Origin: Buxus sempervirens
Lineage: Eukaryota > Streptophyta > Magnoliopsida > Buxales > Buxaceae
DNA length: 64,000 nt
NCBI GenBank assembly: GCA_947561395.2
Contig: OX387183.1
Location: forward strand, 12,761,402-12,825,401
Direction: 5' to 3'
The notes beneath the pieces were generated by a model that was not told the origin of the DNA, ran no database searches, and saw nothing but the letters and a program-made list of their open reading frames with translations. Below, one piece after another: positions 11,351 to 23,041 of this stretch. Within the stretch, counting starts at the first letter, position 1. Every line of letters starts with the position of its first letter. The position numbers were made by a program, and so were the translations under genes.

Positions 11351-12248
11351 ACCCCTTGTGATTTTCATTTCTCTGTTATTCCCAGATCTACATGACTGGC
11401 CGGTTTATTTATGTCTGTAATTGTTCCACTACACTCCTAATACTCCCAGAAGACTTCCCAACCATATTTGGATTTAATCTAAATACATTTAATCTCAAGA
11501 TAAATTTCGGTCTCCGACTCTGTTTCATGCCATTCCAGAAAACTAAAAGAAAACTCAAGAGATCATTTAAACTACAACCATGCATCAGAATAATCTCGAG
11601 AAAACATAAAACACAAAACCCCAGTTGTAAATCAGTGCTACTCACCTGAATGCGCTTATTCCAAAGTATAGCAAAACCTCGGCCGATCACCACTCCGGCC
11701 ACGCACGCGAACACAGAAACTACCCAACCAATTCGTCTCGAACAGGGAGAAATAACCCACTCAATTTCAACTTCGAAGCCCTCCTCTTACCCCTCGCGAT
11801 ACTTGTTCTTCATGAGCACAGAACCCTAGTCGCCACTCTCTCCAGCCGATTCTCCTGAGCTCCTGAGTATTAGACTAACAACAATATTTCCGTAAGTACA
11901 TACACGTATTCTCTTAAACCTAAAACCCTACTTTCCTTATTTGTACATTACCTTGCGAGATACATATGCCGCTCGATCAACCCTTTTAACCCCTTGATCC
12001 TATGCATGCTCGCCCACCGGAAACACTACATGTTCCGCATCCATTTACGTTAATAAGCACATAACTATACTTTAATAATAATAATGATAATAATATGATT
12101 TTTCAGAAAAATGGCTATATAACGCCTGTATATACGAGTATGGGCTAAGCCCTCAAACCACAAAATAACCTGATAAACACAGTTTATACATCAAAATAAA
12201 TAACTAAATAAATAAATAAATAACTCACAAAAAAATCAGGGTCTTACA

Positions 12249-14147
12249 TGCTTCGAGATTGTTGAGGTCACATGAGAAGAACTACCCTACTCACGATCTA
12301 GAGTTAGCAGCCATAGTCTTCGCACTGAAGCTATGGAGGCATTATCTTTATGGGGTAGAGTTTGAGATATTTTCTGATCATAAGAGCTTGAGATATCTGT
12401 TTTCACAAAGAGACTTGAATATGAGGCAGCGAAGATGGATGGATTTGCTTAAGGATTTCAAGTTCACGTTGCAATACCACCCTGGTAAAGCAAACGTAGT
12501 GGCTAATGCTTTGAGCAGAAAAAGTGCAGTGGAGGATCAGGTAGCCACTTTAGCAGCTTTTATGATGAGCCAGTGTAGATTGGTTGATTCAGTTAGGGAT
12601 TGGCAGGGAGAGTTTAGCATGCCATAGGATGGAGTGATCAGAGTGGCTTGTGTTCAGATTGAGCCAGATTTGGTTCAGTTGATTTGGGAGAGACAGTTGT
12701 CTGACCCACAGTTGATACAGACCAGGGAGATGATGAGTAGAGGATCTGAGGTAGTTATAGACTTTTTAAATAGAGATGGGCTATTGAGATATAGAGGCCG
12801 TCTTTGTGTTCCAGCTGATGAGGAGATTAAGGAGAAGATATTGTTAGAGGGACATAGATCGAAGTATGCAGTTCACCCAGGAAGTACAAAGATGTACAAG
12901 AATTTGAAGGAAATCTATTGGTGGTCAGGAATGAAGAGAGAGATTGCAGAGTATATGGCAAAGTGCTTGATATGCCAGAAAGTGAAGGCTGAACATCGGA
13001 AACCACCTGGTTTACTTCAGTCACTTCCTATTCCGGAATGGAAATGGGAGCATGTGATTATGGATTTTGTATCTGGGTTACCATTGACAGCAAAGAAGGA
13101 AGATGCTATTTGGGTTGTTGTGGATAGACTGACTAAGTCAACGCATTTTTTGCCTATTAGCACTACACAGCCGTTGAAGTCTTTAGCTGAGCTATACGTT
13201 AAGGAGATAGTGAGACTTCATGGAGTTCCAATTTCCATAGTGTCTGACAAAGATGCACGATATACGTCGCGCTTTTGGCTTGCATTTCAGGTAGCCTTGG
13301 GCACTAAGCTTAGTTTCAGCACTAGCTATCATCCTCAGATAGATGGACAGTCTGAGCGTACCATTCAGACGTTGGAAGATATGTTGAGATGTTGTGTTAT
13401 GGATTGGGGAGGCAGTTGGAATCAGCCCCTACCATTGGTGGAGTTTGCCTATAATAATAGCTATCAGGCGAGTATTCAGATGGCACCATTTGAGGCACTT
13501 TATGGCACTCATGTAGATCCCCAGTGTGCTGGGTGGAAGTTGGAGAAAGACAACTTATTGGGCTGCAGATTGTGCAAGATAGCATTGAGAAGGTGAATCA
13601 GATTAGGCAGAACATACTTACAGCCCAGAGTTGTCAGAAGAGCTATGCAGATACCAGAAGAAGGGACTTGCATTTTGAAGTTGGTGATTTAGTATTTCTG
13701 AAGATATCACCATCTCATGGAATTAAGAGATTTGGAAAGAAAGGCAAATTGGCTCCAAGATATATAGGTCCATTTGAGATTAAGGGTACAGTGGGACCAG
13801 TAGCATACAGATTGGCTTTACCTACACAGTTGGAAGGAGTTCATGATGTATTCCATGTTTCTATGTTGAGGAAGTACATGTATGACCCTACTCATATTAT
13901 ACAACATGAACCGATAGTAATGCGAGGGGACTTGACTTATGAGGAACATCCAGTTGAGATTTTGAACAGGAAGGAGCAAGTTCTTCGTACTAAAGTAATT
14001 CCACTTGTGAAAGTACTTTGGCAGAATCACACAACTGAGGAAGCTACTTGGAAATTGGAATCGGAAATGCAGAGAAAGTATCCTAACCTATTTCCAAAAT
14101 CACAAGGTAAATTTCGAGGACAAAAATTTTCTTTTAAGAGGGGAGGA
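12249..14147 (+). pseudogene. Gypsy (Tekay-type) pol, RNase H end, integrase and chromodomain-like C-terminus
   Basis: Continues the frame broken at 9804: RNase H end ([36 protein letters not shown]), then a TAG near 12627. Integrase follows with a zinc-binding HHCC region (HPGSTKMYKNLK ... CLICQKVKAEH), catalytic Asp in IMDFVSGLP, Asp in SDKDARYTSRFW and Glu in DGQSERTIQTLEDM. A frameshift near 13540-13590 moves the C-terminal GPFEIKG and VFHVSMLRKY motifs to another frame, ending with a chromodomain-like segment (VEILNRKEQVLR ... EEATWKLE) typical of Tekay chromoviruses. The frame stops at 14171, just into the 3' LTR. A dead copy. Confidence 0.93.
14135..14147 (+). promoter_or_regulatory. 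Polypurine tract of Tekay element
   Basis: AAGAGGGGAGGA lies immediately before the LTR start TGTAAAACC, as expected for plus-strand priming. It confirms plus orientation of the Tekay element. Confidence 0.75.
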
Positions 14148-16425
14148 TGTAAAACCTTGAATTTTCCTTAAATAATAAAATAAATTAATAAATAATATTC
14201 TTGAGAGTTATAATTGATGGAAATAATTTATTATTGTAAGGGATGATATAATTAGTGGAGATCCAGAGTTGGACGCAGATCTGATCGTCCGATCTTGAGA
14301 TATCGAGGTATGTGTTCTGATTGGGCAGTGTGTATAGGAAAGTTTATATGTGAGATACATAGGATCAAGAAGTATATATATTAGTTTATTAACCTAAAAC
14401 ACATACGTTTTGTATTTCGCTCATATACAACAGCCGCAAGCGACAAACACGATCGAGCAACTGAGGAAGAAGAAGGAGGAAGAAAGGACTGGGTTTTGGT
14501 GTTCTTCATCGTCCAGGGATTATCTCACGTCTGTGAGTATAGTTGGTTGGAGAAGAGGAAGAGAAACCACGCATGTTCAAGAGGTAGGTGACACGGTTTT
14601 GTTTGTTTGATTTGTATTTACATTCGTTTAATTGAAAGAGCATGTTTTTATATGATCTATTGATGTATTTAGTTTGGTATCAATGTTATACGTATGATAG
14701 AATGAGGTTAGACGAGAAAAATCACGATTTAAAACTATTTCTGTTCGTTTTCGGGAGACCGTCGACCTTGACTGTACTCGGCGATCATCGGCGATCCTTG
14801 GCACTAGTTAAAAACTTTAGACTGCTGGACGACTTATCGTCGGCATCCTATTTTACACTACCGCTGACCATAGACCGTCGAGGCGATCCTAGGTGCTTTG
14901 TGTAGAATTTGCAGATTTTTGTAATTTCGAACCTGATTTAATTCTAAACTATTTTTAGACAATTTTAATGATTAATTAAGATGTTTTAAGACTAAAATAA
15001 ATTATCTAATTCCCTGTTTTACAGAAAAATAAATTAGAGAGATATTTAGGACATTAGTTGCCAAACTTTGAAAGTAATTGAGAAATCTAGTTTTTGGAAA
15101 ACCTAACTATTATTTAATTAATAGAACATCTTTTAAACTACACTATAAACCAGAAAATTACATAAAGAGAATTCAGAACTCAGATGACCCTAATATTGAA
15201 GTAATTGACGGATTTAACCTTTATATGCCGCTAGGCACCAACCCTTATAGAAATATTATATTTTAGGGAATTTTGGAGTCTAGTAGGCATAGCTGGTTAT
15301 GGATCCATAGTTGTTGCTAGATAGCTGAGGGATATGTCATTTGGGTTGAGTTACTCCTATATGCGACGCGTTTCCTTTGCAAGTTAGTTTATCTGGGAAG
15401 GTCCTATGTCTGGAGGGACACCCAGGTGAGCCACTGGTGATTCCCTGTACATGTGGATAAGCGACCATCTCCATGTATTGATTCTGGTGCTGCATGCTGG
15501 TGGTACATGCCAACTCTGATGGGTACGTGTGCAATAAGTCAGTGACTACGGCTCTTGTCTAAGCTGCGCTGCATGGGACTTGAGTATCATTAGTAGCATT
15601 GCTCCTAAGTCGCACGGTGGTATAGCAATTGGTTGAGAATCATCTCAAAAGGTTTATCTATCTTTGTGAGTCCTACAATGACACTGAAATTACAAACACT
15701 TGTTATTATTATGGTATACATGCTGGAGGCATGTGATTGAGATATTGATCGGATGTGACTGTTTAGTGCATCCTAGCAAAGCATGAATTATGTTATGGAT
15801 TTAGATATTGGATTCTTATAATAGAACTTGCTGAAATACATCTCTAGAACTGTTTATCATATTGTTTTGTATTCATGAATGACACGAATGATTAGACGAG
15901 CCTAATTAGTCGATATTGCTTAATCGTGCATGAACTGTTATTTTATTTATATTAAATGTTTAATCATGCATGTGTTACCTACGGGGATATTCGTATCTCG
16001 CCCTACTTTTATTTCATTTTTCAGCTGATACGCGAGAGGGGGATCTTAGTGATTTCCAGGGAGAGGTAGCAGAGTATTCACCAGAGGATTACTTTTACCC
16101 GGATATTGTCTGAGATGGAGGATTGTTATAGACTTAGTTACATTTGATAGACTATTATTCATTTGGATTTGATATACTAGAGGGATGAGAGAGATAGTAA
16201 TCATTTTATTTTACCAGACTTTGATATTAATGATTGATGATTAACTTTAATGTTTATTTGAGGATTTTAGACTACACTTCCGTACATACTTGTTTCCGCA
16301 CTCTGATAGTATAATAAAGTGAATGGATTATTTAATTCTATTGTCTGGTATGTTATTGATGATGTATATGATATGGGCCAGTAACACCTCAGATTTGGTT
16401 GTTGAACTGTATTTGGGTTGTTACA
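14148..16425 (+). mobile_element. 3' LTR of the Tekay-type gypsy element (2,278 bp)
   Basis: Starts TGTAAAACCTTGAATTTTCC right after the polypurine tract and ends TTTGGGTTGTTACA. Start and length resemble the solo LTR at 9805-12248 read on its minus strand. The matching 5' LTR is not in the window. Near the 3' end it contains TTTTTCAG followed by a 28-codon acidic frame (16027-16113). Confidence 0.75.
16027..16113 (+). other. Acidic micro-ORF in Tekay 3' LTR (28 codons plus TGA)
   Basis: Directly after ATTTCATTTTTCAG a frame beginning GATACGCGAG encodes DTREGDLSDFQGEVAEY..., then PEDYFYP and TGA at 16111. It shares the DT(R/H) start, an acidic body and the (E/K)DYFYP end with the frame at 18992. 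No upstream ATG is adjacent, so it is best seen as a possible 3' exon. Confidence 0.45.
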
Positions 16426-19400
16426 GTAGCGAACCGGGTTCGGGTCGGGTGCCGGTTTGCACTAACTTGGGTTCGGGGCAATACGGTATGTTTGATCGAT
16501 TGCTGTTGGTCGATTGCGAAATCTGGTAAGGGTTTGAGCATGAGTTATGTTTGAGCATGAGTTGATCGATTGCTGTTGGTTTCTGTTTTGGATGATTTCT
16601 GTTGAATACTATTTTGATTTCTCAATGTTAGTCTTTGTTGCAAATGAAAGTTCTCCAATCGGAGGTTAGGTTATTCTAATTGGTGATAGTAGTTAATCAG
16701 ATTCTACACAGAAGGAAATCTGGTAACATGCTGAAATTGCTCATTTTGTTGTTTTAAATAAATTTGATTTTCTTCTGATAAATTAATTGTTAGGATATAT
16801 TATTAGATGGCTTTTGAGTAGGATTTAAATAACTGTTGAGGATGGTTTCTTGGATATGCAGATGGGTCGTTTAGTTAGGGATGTGGGTTGTGTTATGAAA
16901 TTGACTTGTATTTGAGAGAAAGGGACAAAAGAGTTTATTAGAAATCTCGTGTCTGACTTGAACAGTGAGGATATGGAGGCTGAAGTTGGTGAGCTAATAA
17001 TTATTGATTTTTAGTTTGTTAGTTTTGTAATTTCAATTGTATAAAGGTTCATCTATCCCTTATTCAGATTTATAGTCTTTAGTCAGATTTGAGGAATCAT
17101 GGAAATTGAGAATGCTCATTCATGTTTTAATCTTAGGCTCTTAACCATTCATTGTAGGCAGTCTTTCATGTTACTTGGGAGCTAAAATGTTGGAGAAATT
17201 GCATGGTCTATCTTGTTGATATAACCGAGGTTGAAAACTGTTGTTTATCTAAACGGGTTGTGGGAAGAGACTCTAGCCTAAACTAAGGAATTTAGTGTTC
17301 GCTTATAAATTAATTAGTTTATATGGGACGCAGAATTTTGAAGAACTTGCATTGCCTAGCTCTTTGATGTTATTTGTGATGAGAGTTCACTTTAGGTTTT
17401 GATGTTAAATTCTGATTTGGCATGAGAGTTTAGGTTCAGAGTTTGATTTGAGGTTCTCTCAATTTGATTTAGGTTCATTTGGGTTTTGATGGCATGGTGT
17501 ATGATTATTCTATTTTAGTTTAGTTTTGGATTTAAGTTCTGATTTTAGGTTCTAGGTGGGCATGAGATTTTAACTTAGGTTCTGCTTTTAGGTCTGACTT
17601 GACATGTGAAAAATACTGATTTAGGTTCTGAAATGGGGCTGAGAAAATGAGACTTGTCTAGGCTGCCTTCTGTTAGAGAAACTTAAGATGGGGTTAGTAA
17701 TCCAAAATTTCGATGGCTTGCGAAGGCTAGGAATCTTCGTGTAAGAATTCATATTAGTAGTTTAAAATTTAGTTTAGGGTGTTTGTAGTTGAATAGAGAT
17801 GGTTTAAGACCGATTGGAACTTGAGGTATTGCAAGAAAATTCAATAAACATTGATGGTTTCCATCCATTAGGTTTCGCGGTTATTTCAAACCACCTGTAG
17901 TGAAATGGCTATAAGTTCCTGTAGGAAACTCCGAATTGCGCACCGTTTATTGCGTTGGAAACTAGACTCGTAGAGCTTTCCCACAATATATAGTACACAT
18001 ACAAATTCCTTATAGATTAGATCAGGTGTAACATTCAATTAACTAGTTAAAATCAGTTCTAAAGAGTAAACAGCGATTGCAAACCAATCGTGGATTTGTT
18101 GCATTGGTCTTCTCTAAACCTGAAATTGATTTACTTCTAACTTGTGTTCAAGAAGTGGTTTATAGAACTACTCTTTACCTTTATTCATTAATGATCTCGG
18201 TTGATAAAATGTTTGGAGTTGTGTGGTCGGAAATCGAAGCTGAGGCTTCTTGATAGTTGAGAAAGGCAATGAGCCTATGGCATCCCGAAAGGCAGAATGG
18301 CCTAGGGATTTAATGGTAAGTGGACAGCGAGGTTCACTTGGACTGAGTTACACTAGGGCAGTTAATTTCTTGCAGGTTGTGTTAGTAAAATAATTGAATG
18401 ATTAATTCTTATACTAGTCTAAGCAGTATAGAGTTGGTTGTGGATCCACAATCCGTCTAGATCGTGCGTTAGTGTTAGCTTGTCGAGTTAATATCCGGGG
18501 CCACATTCGCATTTCCACCGTGTGGGATCGGTGAGGCTTTCTTGTGGGATAGAGGGCTGCGACAACCCTTTTCCACCATGTGGGATCGGCGAGGTCTTCG
18601 TGTGTGTGAGTACGCATGTGTTGCGTGCGTGCGTATGGTTTGATGGATGTTGACTGGGTTGTTTCGTGCCAGCCCATGCGTGGGTGCTCCACTCGGGTGA
18701 AGACCGTGTGCGGCTCCGACCTTCGAGTCGTGAGGTGGCAAACCAGCTAAGGGTGTTTAACTCAATTTACAAACACGCTAATCCACGAGTCTGGCATAGA
18801 CAATTTATTTTTGAAATTGTATTGTTATTGATGAAATGCTTTCTTCATATGCTTTGATTCGTATAAATGTACCATGTTAATTCATTATCTAAAATTGCAT
18901 AAAGTTGAATATTTCATGCATTGTGCTACTTACTGGGACATTAGTCTCACGTAAGTTTTGTTTTATCGGCTTTGTTTTAGATCCAGCAGGTGATACGCAT
19001 AGCGGGGCCGAAGTTGAGGATTATCCCGAATATAGGCCAAAGGACTACTTCTATCCTGGCTAGTGATAGAAAAGGCAACCTTTTGATAATTGTATATTCA
19101 TTTTTTTGGAAACTGTGTATATTGTATATAGTGAGAGAGAGTTGAGAGATAGATAATCTTTGATAGCGTACTCTTGTAGAAAGGTTAGTGTGTGATGTGC
19201 ATGAGATATATAAACTGTGTTTATCAGGTGATTATTTGTGATTGGGGGCTTAGCCCATTCTCGTATGTTCAGGCGTTATATAGCCGTTTTTTGAAAATTC
19301 TAGGACTATATTAATTTAGGTTTATAATTGTCTTGGTTTGAGAGTTGTGTTAATGTAATGTAATTTTTGTATTTTAGTTTAGTGATGTAGTTGTCTTTGG

Positions 19401-19523
19401 TGTAGTCGAATGTTGTTCATTTCATGTTCTCTTTCATTCTGATTTATCGATCTTGGATGAAAATGGATAACCCTTGGAGATGAGTTACGAATATGCTACA
19501 TAATTCAGATCCGGGGCGTTACA
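16426..19523 (+). mobile_element. Remnant of another gypsy LTR abutting the DUF247 pseudogene
   Basis: No protein similarity was found. The right end, GATCCGGGGCGTTACA, equals the LTR end of the solo LTR at 9805-12248 read on the opposite strand. The segment GGGCTTAGCCCATTCTCG...GGCGTTATATAGCC near 19250 also matches that LTR. Section 18502-18972 duplicates 7560-8280. The left boundary is not clear. Immediately after 19523 the DUF247 coding sequence starts in mid-protein. Confidence 0.6.
18992..19063 (+). other. Acidic micro-ORF in LTR remnant (23 codons plus TAG)
   Basis: After GGCTTTGTTTTAG and a few bases, a frame starting GATACGCATAGC encodes DTHSGAEVEDYPEYRPK then DYFYPG and TAG. Its start and end match the frame at 16027-16113 although the LTRs around them differ. 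A GTAAGT donor-like sequence lies upstream at about 18951. Confidence 0.45.
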
Positions 19524-20845
19524 CAAGTGGAGGCATTGACCTAAATATCGAATTACGTGACTTGTTAATTTACATAGAGCACGAGGATAGCACCATCCGT
19601 CGTCCTCTAAGGGCTAAAATACCACTGGTTCCACCTATGTTGCGGAACGTTGAATCTGACAGAACATGTTATGAACCCCAAGTCGTTTCAATTGGTCCGT
19701 ATCACCATGGAAAGCCTAGTCTCGAGGAAGGAGAGAAGCTCAAGATTGAGATGACCAACCAATTTTTTGGAGGAAGAGAGTAGGCCAATGTACTCTACAA
19801 TAGTGTACAGCAGGTCTTCAAAGAAGTAAGGAATTACTATGTTAAGTGCCCTAATACAAGTAGGTTCATTGACAATGGATTCGCATGAATTTTGTTTTTG
19901 GATGGTTGCTTCCTTCTCCAGTACATGCGCTACATTCAATCTGGATATATTGAAAGGTTAGAATTTATGTGCACTCATTCTATAGGTCTTGTAGCTCGAG
20001 ACTTGCTCCTGGTGGAGAACCAACTTCCTGCAATTGTTATCGATGCCTTATTAGATCCTAAAACACATGATCCTACACAAAAAACTTTAGATGTTTACAA
20101 TTTCTTTTGGGAAAAGTATGGAAATAGATTGCATCCTAATTTTAAGCAATGCACAAGCGTGCTTCCCAAAAAAATGAACCAAAATGACGTTCATCTCCTC
20201 GACATATTTCGGAAGATGTATCTCGGCCCCAGAAACAATGCAATACAATATGGTTATTTTGATGAGCATGGTCAGTTAGAAGCAGCGTCATTTCGTTCAA
20301 CCAAAGAGCTTCAATCAATTGGGGTCAAATACAAGGTAAACCCTGGTTTTTTTCAGTTGACATATGTTTTTTGCTATCACCTTATCTCTACACATCTATT
20401 ACTCCCTCGAATCATTGTTGATGAATCGACCAAGGCCATTTTTCTGAACATGATAGCCTATGAGATGTGCAAGGAGGATGATCATGGGGACTATGGTGTA
20501 GTTACAGACTTCATTTGCTTCATGGATTCACTTATTGATCATGCTGATGATGTCAAACTACTGAGATCAGGTGGGGTTCTATATAATGGCTTGGGCAGCG
20601 ATGAACAATTGGCCAATCTCTTCAATCACATTGCTAAGAACTTGATTCCTTCTCCTGTTGCATACAAGACCGTAAAACATAGCATTCAAAGGCGGTACAA
20701 GACCAAAAGTAGTGTGGTGTTTGCTGAAATGTACCATACCTACTTCCATAGCCCCCGGACTATTATTACTTTATTGGCTGCACTTTTTCTGTTTTTTCTA
20801 AGTGGTACGCAAACTGATTTTACTGTATTCCCTCGAGGAGGATAG
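19524..20845 (+). pseudogene. DUF247/UPF0481 protein, copy 1 (5' end replaced by LTR, two nonsense codons)
   Basis: Encodes a DUF247 (UPF0481) protein: VSIGPYHHGK near the N-terminus, LLLVENQLPAIVIDALL, LPRIIVDESTKAIFLNMIAYEMC, DFICFMDSLIDHADDVKLL and a C-terminal hydrophobic helix (TIITLLAALFLFFLSG), the usual order and membrane anchor of the family. The biochemical role of the family is unknown in general. The reading frame is continuous from 19524 to the TAG ending at 20845, except TAG at 19781-19783 and TGA at 19886-19888. The first residues, present in copy 2 at 36061, are missing because an LTR ends at 19523. An ATG at 19493 inside the LTR is in frame with the gene. The long C-terminal frame (19892-20845, 317 codons) is open but starts after the nonsense codons. 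Confidence 0.9.
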
Positions 20846-22578
20846 TGAATAAAATTTCATAAATGCTTCAAGCAAAACTGGAAGGTTTACCTTCGTGTAT
20901 GTAAACCATAATCAATACTCTTCGTTATCATCATTGGAATTTAATAGCCACCTATGTGCGTTAATTACTAATAGATGAGTTTGATACTCAATAGTTTCAT
21001 CAGCCTAATTAGTTCAGATTTGAGGTTCGCTAAAGCTTTCGCAGAATACTGCTTCCTAAAAGCCGTTTCGAATCTGCCTTCCATTAGTTACAATAGAATG
21101 ATCCTACTTTTTAATTTTTTTTTTCAAAAGTGACCTTTAGTGTCGATTATTTTTTAAAAATGACCCATGAGATTTTTATGCACTGTTTTTATAAATATAG
21201 ATAAAAAGTGACCATTTTCATAATTTTCTCTATATCCTAATCCATCCCAACCCAACCCCACTTTGCCCTTAATTTTTTTTTGTTGGAACACTTTGCCCTT
21301 AACCTTATGAAAGAGATCAGGAGCAGCATTAAATATCTGTTGATTCTCCCAAGACCAAAAACAACTTTCAAATGCTCAGCAAAAGACAAGAGTTGGGAGA
21401 ATCTTATTCTATGTGAATACCTTGTAATGCCTTCCAAAGCTGGCATGGTAGAGCTTGGAAAGGGTTTGAGCCATCTACTGTTAGCCATGTAGTGAAAAAG
21501 AGAAGCATTCTGGGTTTTAAAAATGGAAGAATGGAAGAAAGAGTTCTAAACACACAACCGTGGGTGTATAATGAGCACATAATCAATACGTAAAGCATTC
21601 AGCAAAAGCAAGAAGCAGATAATAAAGGAACTCTTTATCAGGATGCATATCTTGAACAAGCCCAAGTTCAAGATTGTTTGATAACGTTTTCAAACACAAT
21701 TTCCTTGTTTTTAAAAACGAAAAAAAACCCAAAATCATATTTGGTAAGCATCATTTTCAAATTGTGTTTGAGAAAAACGATCAGAAAAGAGGGCCGATTT
21801 TAAAGACGTAAATTTCTAGTTTTTAAAATGACTAATCGTTTTTCTATCGCATTTTTTATGATAATTTTTGTTTATCTCTTTGACATCTATCTCTCATCCT
21901 TGCAAAGCTCTTGTTTATCTCCTCACAAGCTTGACAACGAAAAGGTAGAATCCAATATGAAGTTGCAGAAATCATGGTAGCTCCGGTGAACTGCAAGAAG
22001 ATGGCGTGATATTGTGCCATCAGGATATGGTCTTAAACATTATCAAGTAAGTTTCTACTAAATTATTTTCAAAAACACAAACACAATTTGAGAAGTTTTT
22101 GGCTATCAAATTGTTTACAAAAAAAATAGTGTTACCAAACGGCCTCTTATATTGCTCTTTTCAAGAAAGAACAGGGCATCTTATTACATATATAAGATGG
22201 AAACATCCAACGACAAAGGCTAATAAACTTCACTGATAGTTTTTGGTGCATCATGGATGAGAGATATGGAAATGGAAATGGAAACATCCAACGACAAAGG
22301 CTAATAAACAAATTGGGCTTTGACTGCTAAAACCATGAGCTGGAGCGAACATAAGATTAATGAGAATACTAATAAAGAATCTGGGCTTTATTAAACCAGC
22401 TTTAATTTCGGTTGTGAATTCTGACGCACCATGTTTATAAGCAAAGCTTTGCCCAGCGTCGACCGGGGGATAAATCTTAAGGAATGCTTTAACTGTGTTC
22501 ACACTCATTAAGTTTGGGTTGGTGTTAAGTTTGTTAATATCCTTTGGGTTTTTCGCATTCATATCCCTACATGATAAT
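20846..22578. other. Intergenic region downstream of DUF247-1
   Basis: No gene recognised. It keeps some 3' flank similarity to DUF247-2 (AATAAAATTTCATAAATGC). At about 21680-22145 there is a possible MITE whose ends read as imperfect inverted repeats (TTTGATAACGTTTTC / TAGTGTTACCAAACGG). AACATCCAACGACAAAGGCTAATAAA occurs twice at 22204 and 22285. Part of 22311-22440 recurs at about 25035-25140, on the other side of the CACTA element. Confidence 0.5.
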
Positions 22579-22581
22579 ATA

Positions 22582-23009
22582 CACTACAAAAAAGGACACT
22601 TTTACCGACGGTAGTTTACCGCCGGTAAAACAACAATTACCGCCGCTAAAACCATTTCCGGCGGTGACTCCTCTTGTTGTAAAAGATGTCGTCACTAACG
22701 CTTCTAGCGGCGGTAAAAAACTTACCACCGCTATTGCCCATTCATTACCGGCGGTAGATTACCGCCACTATTGTTATCACTCATTACCGATGGTAAGTTA
22801 CCGCCGCTATTGCCCATTCATTACCGGTGGTAAATTACCGCCGCTATTGTTATCACTCATTAGCGGCGGTAATCACCGCCTCTAAAAATGGTATTTTAAA
22901 AAATAAAAAAATGCCATCATGACTTTTAGCGGCGGTATTTCCCGCCGCTAAAAATCATATTGAAAAATAAAAAAAAATTTTGTTGCTGTCCTTCAGCAGC
23001 ATACATACC

Positions 23010-23041
<32 letters not shown>

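Larger units (their letters stand above)
9805..12248 (-). mobile_element. Solo LTR of a gypsy element inside the Tekay pol (2,444 bp)
   Basis: Begins TGTAACGCCCCGGATCCG and ends GTCTTACA on the plus strand, flanked by TGCTT on both sides. Read on the minus strand it starts TGTAAGACCCTGAT, like the 3' LTR at 14148 (TGTAAAACCTTGA), and ends GGGGCGTTACA, like the LTR end at 19523. Orientation is therefore minus. It interrupts the RNase H codons of the older Tekay copy. No internal domain is present, so it arose by LTR-LTR recombination. It holds a GC-rich repeat (11090-11350) and a micro-ORF (10053-10130, minus). Confidence 0.9.
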
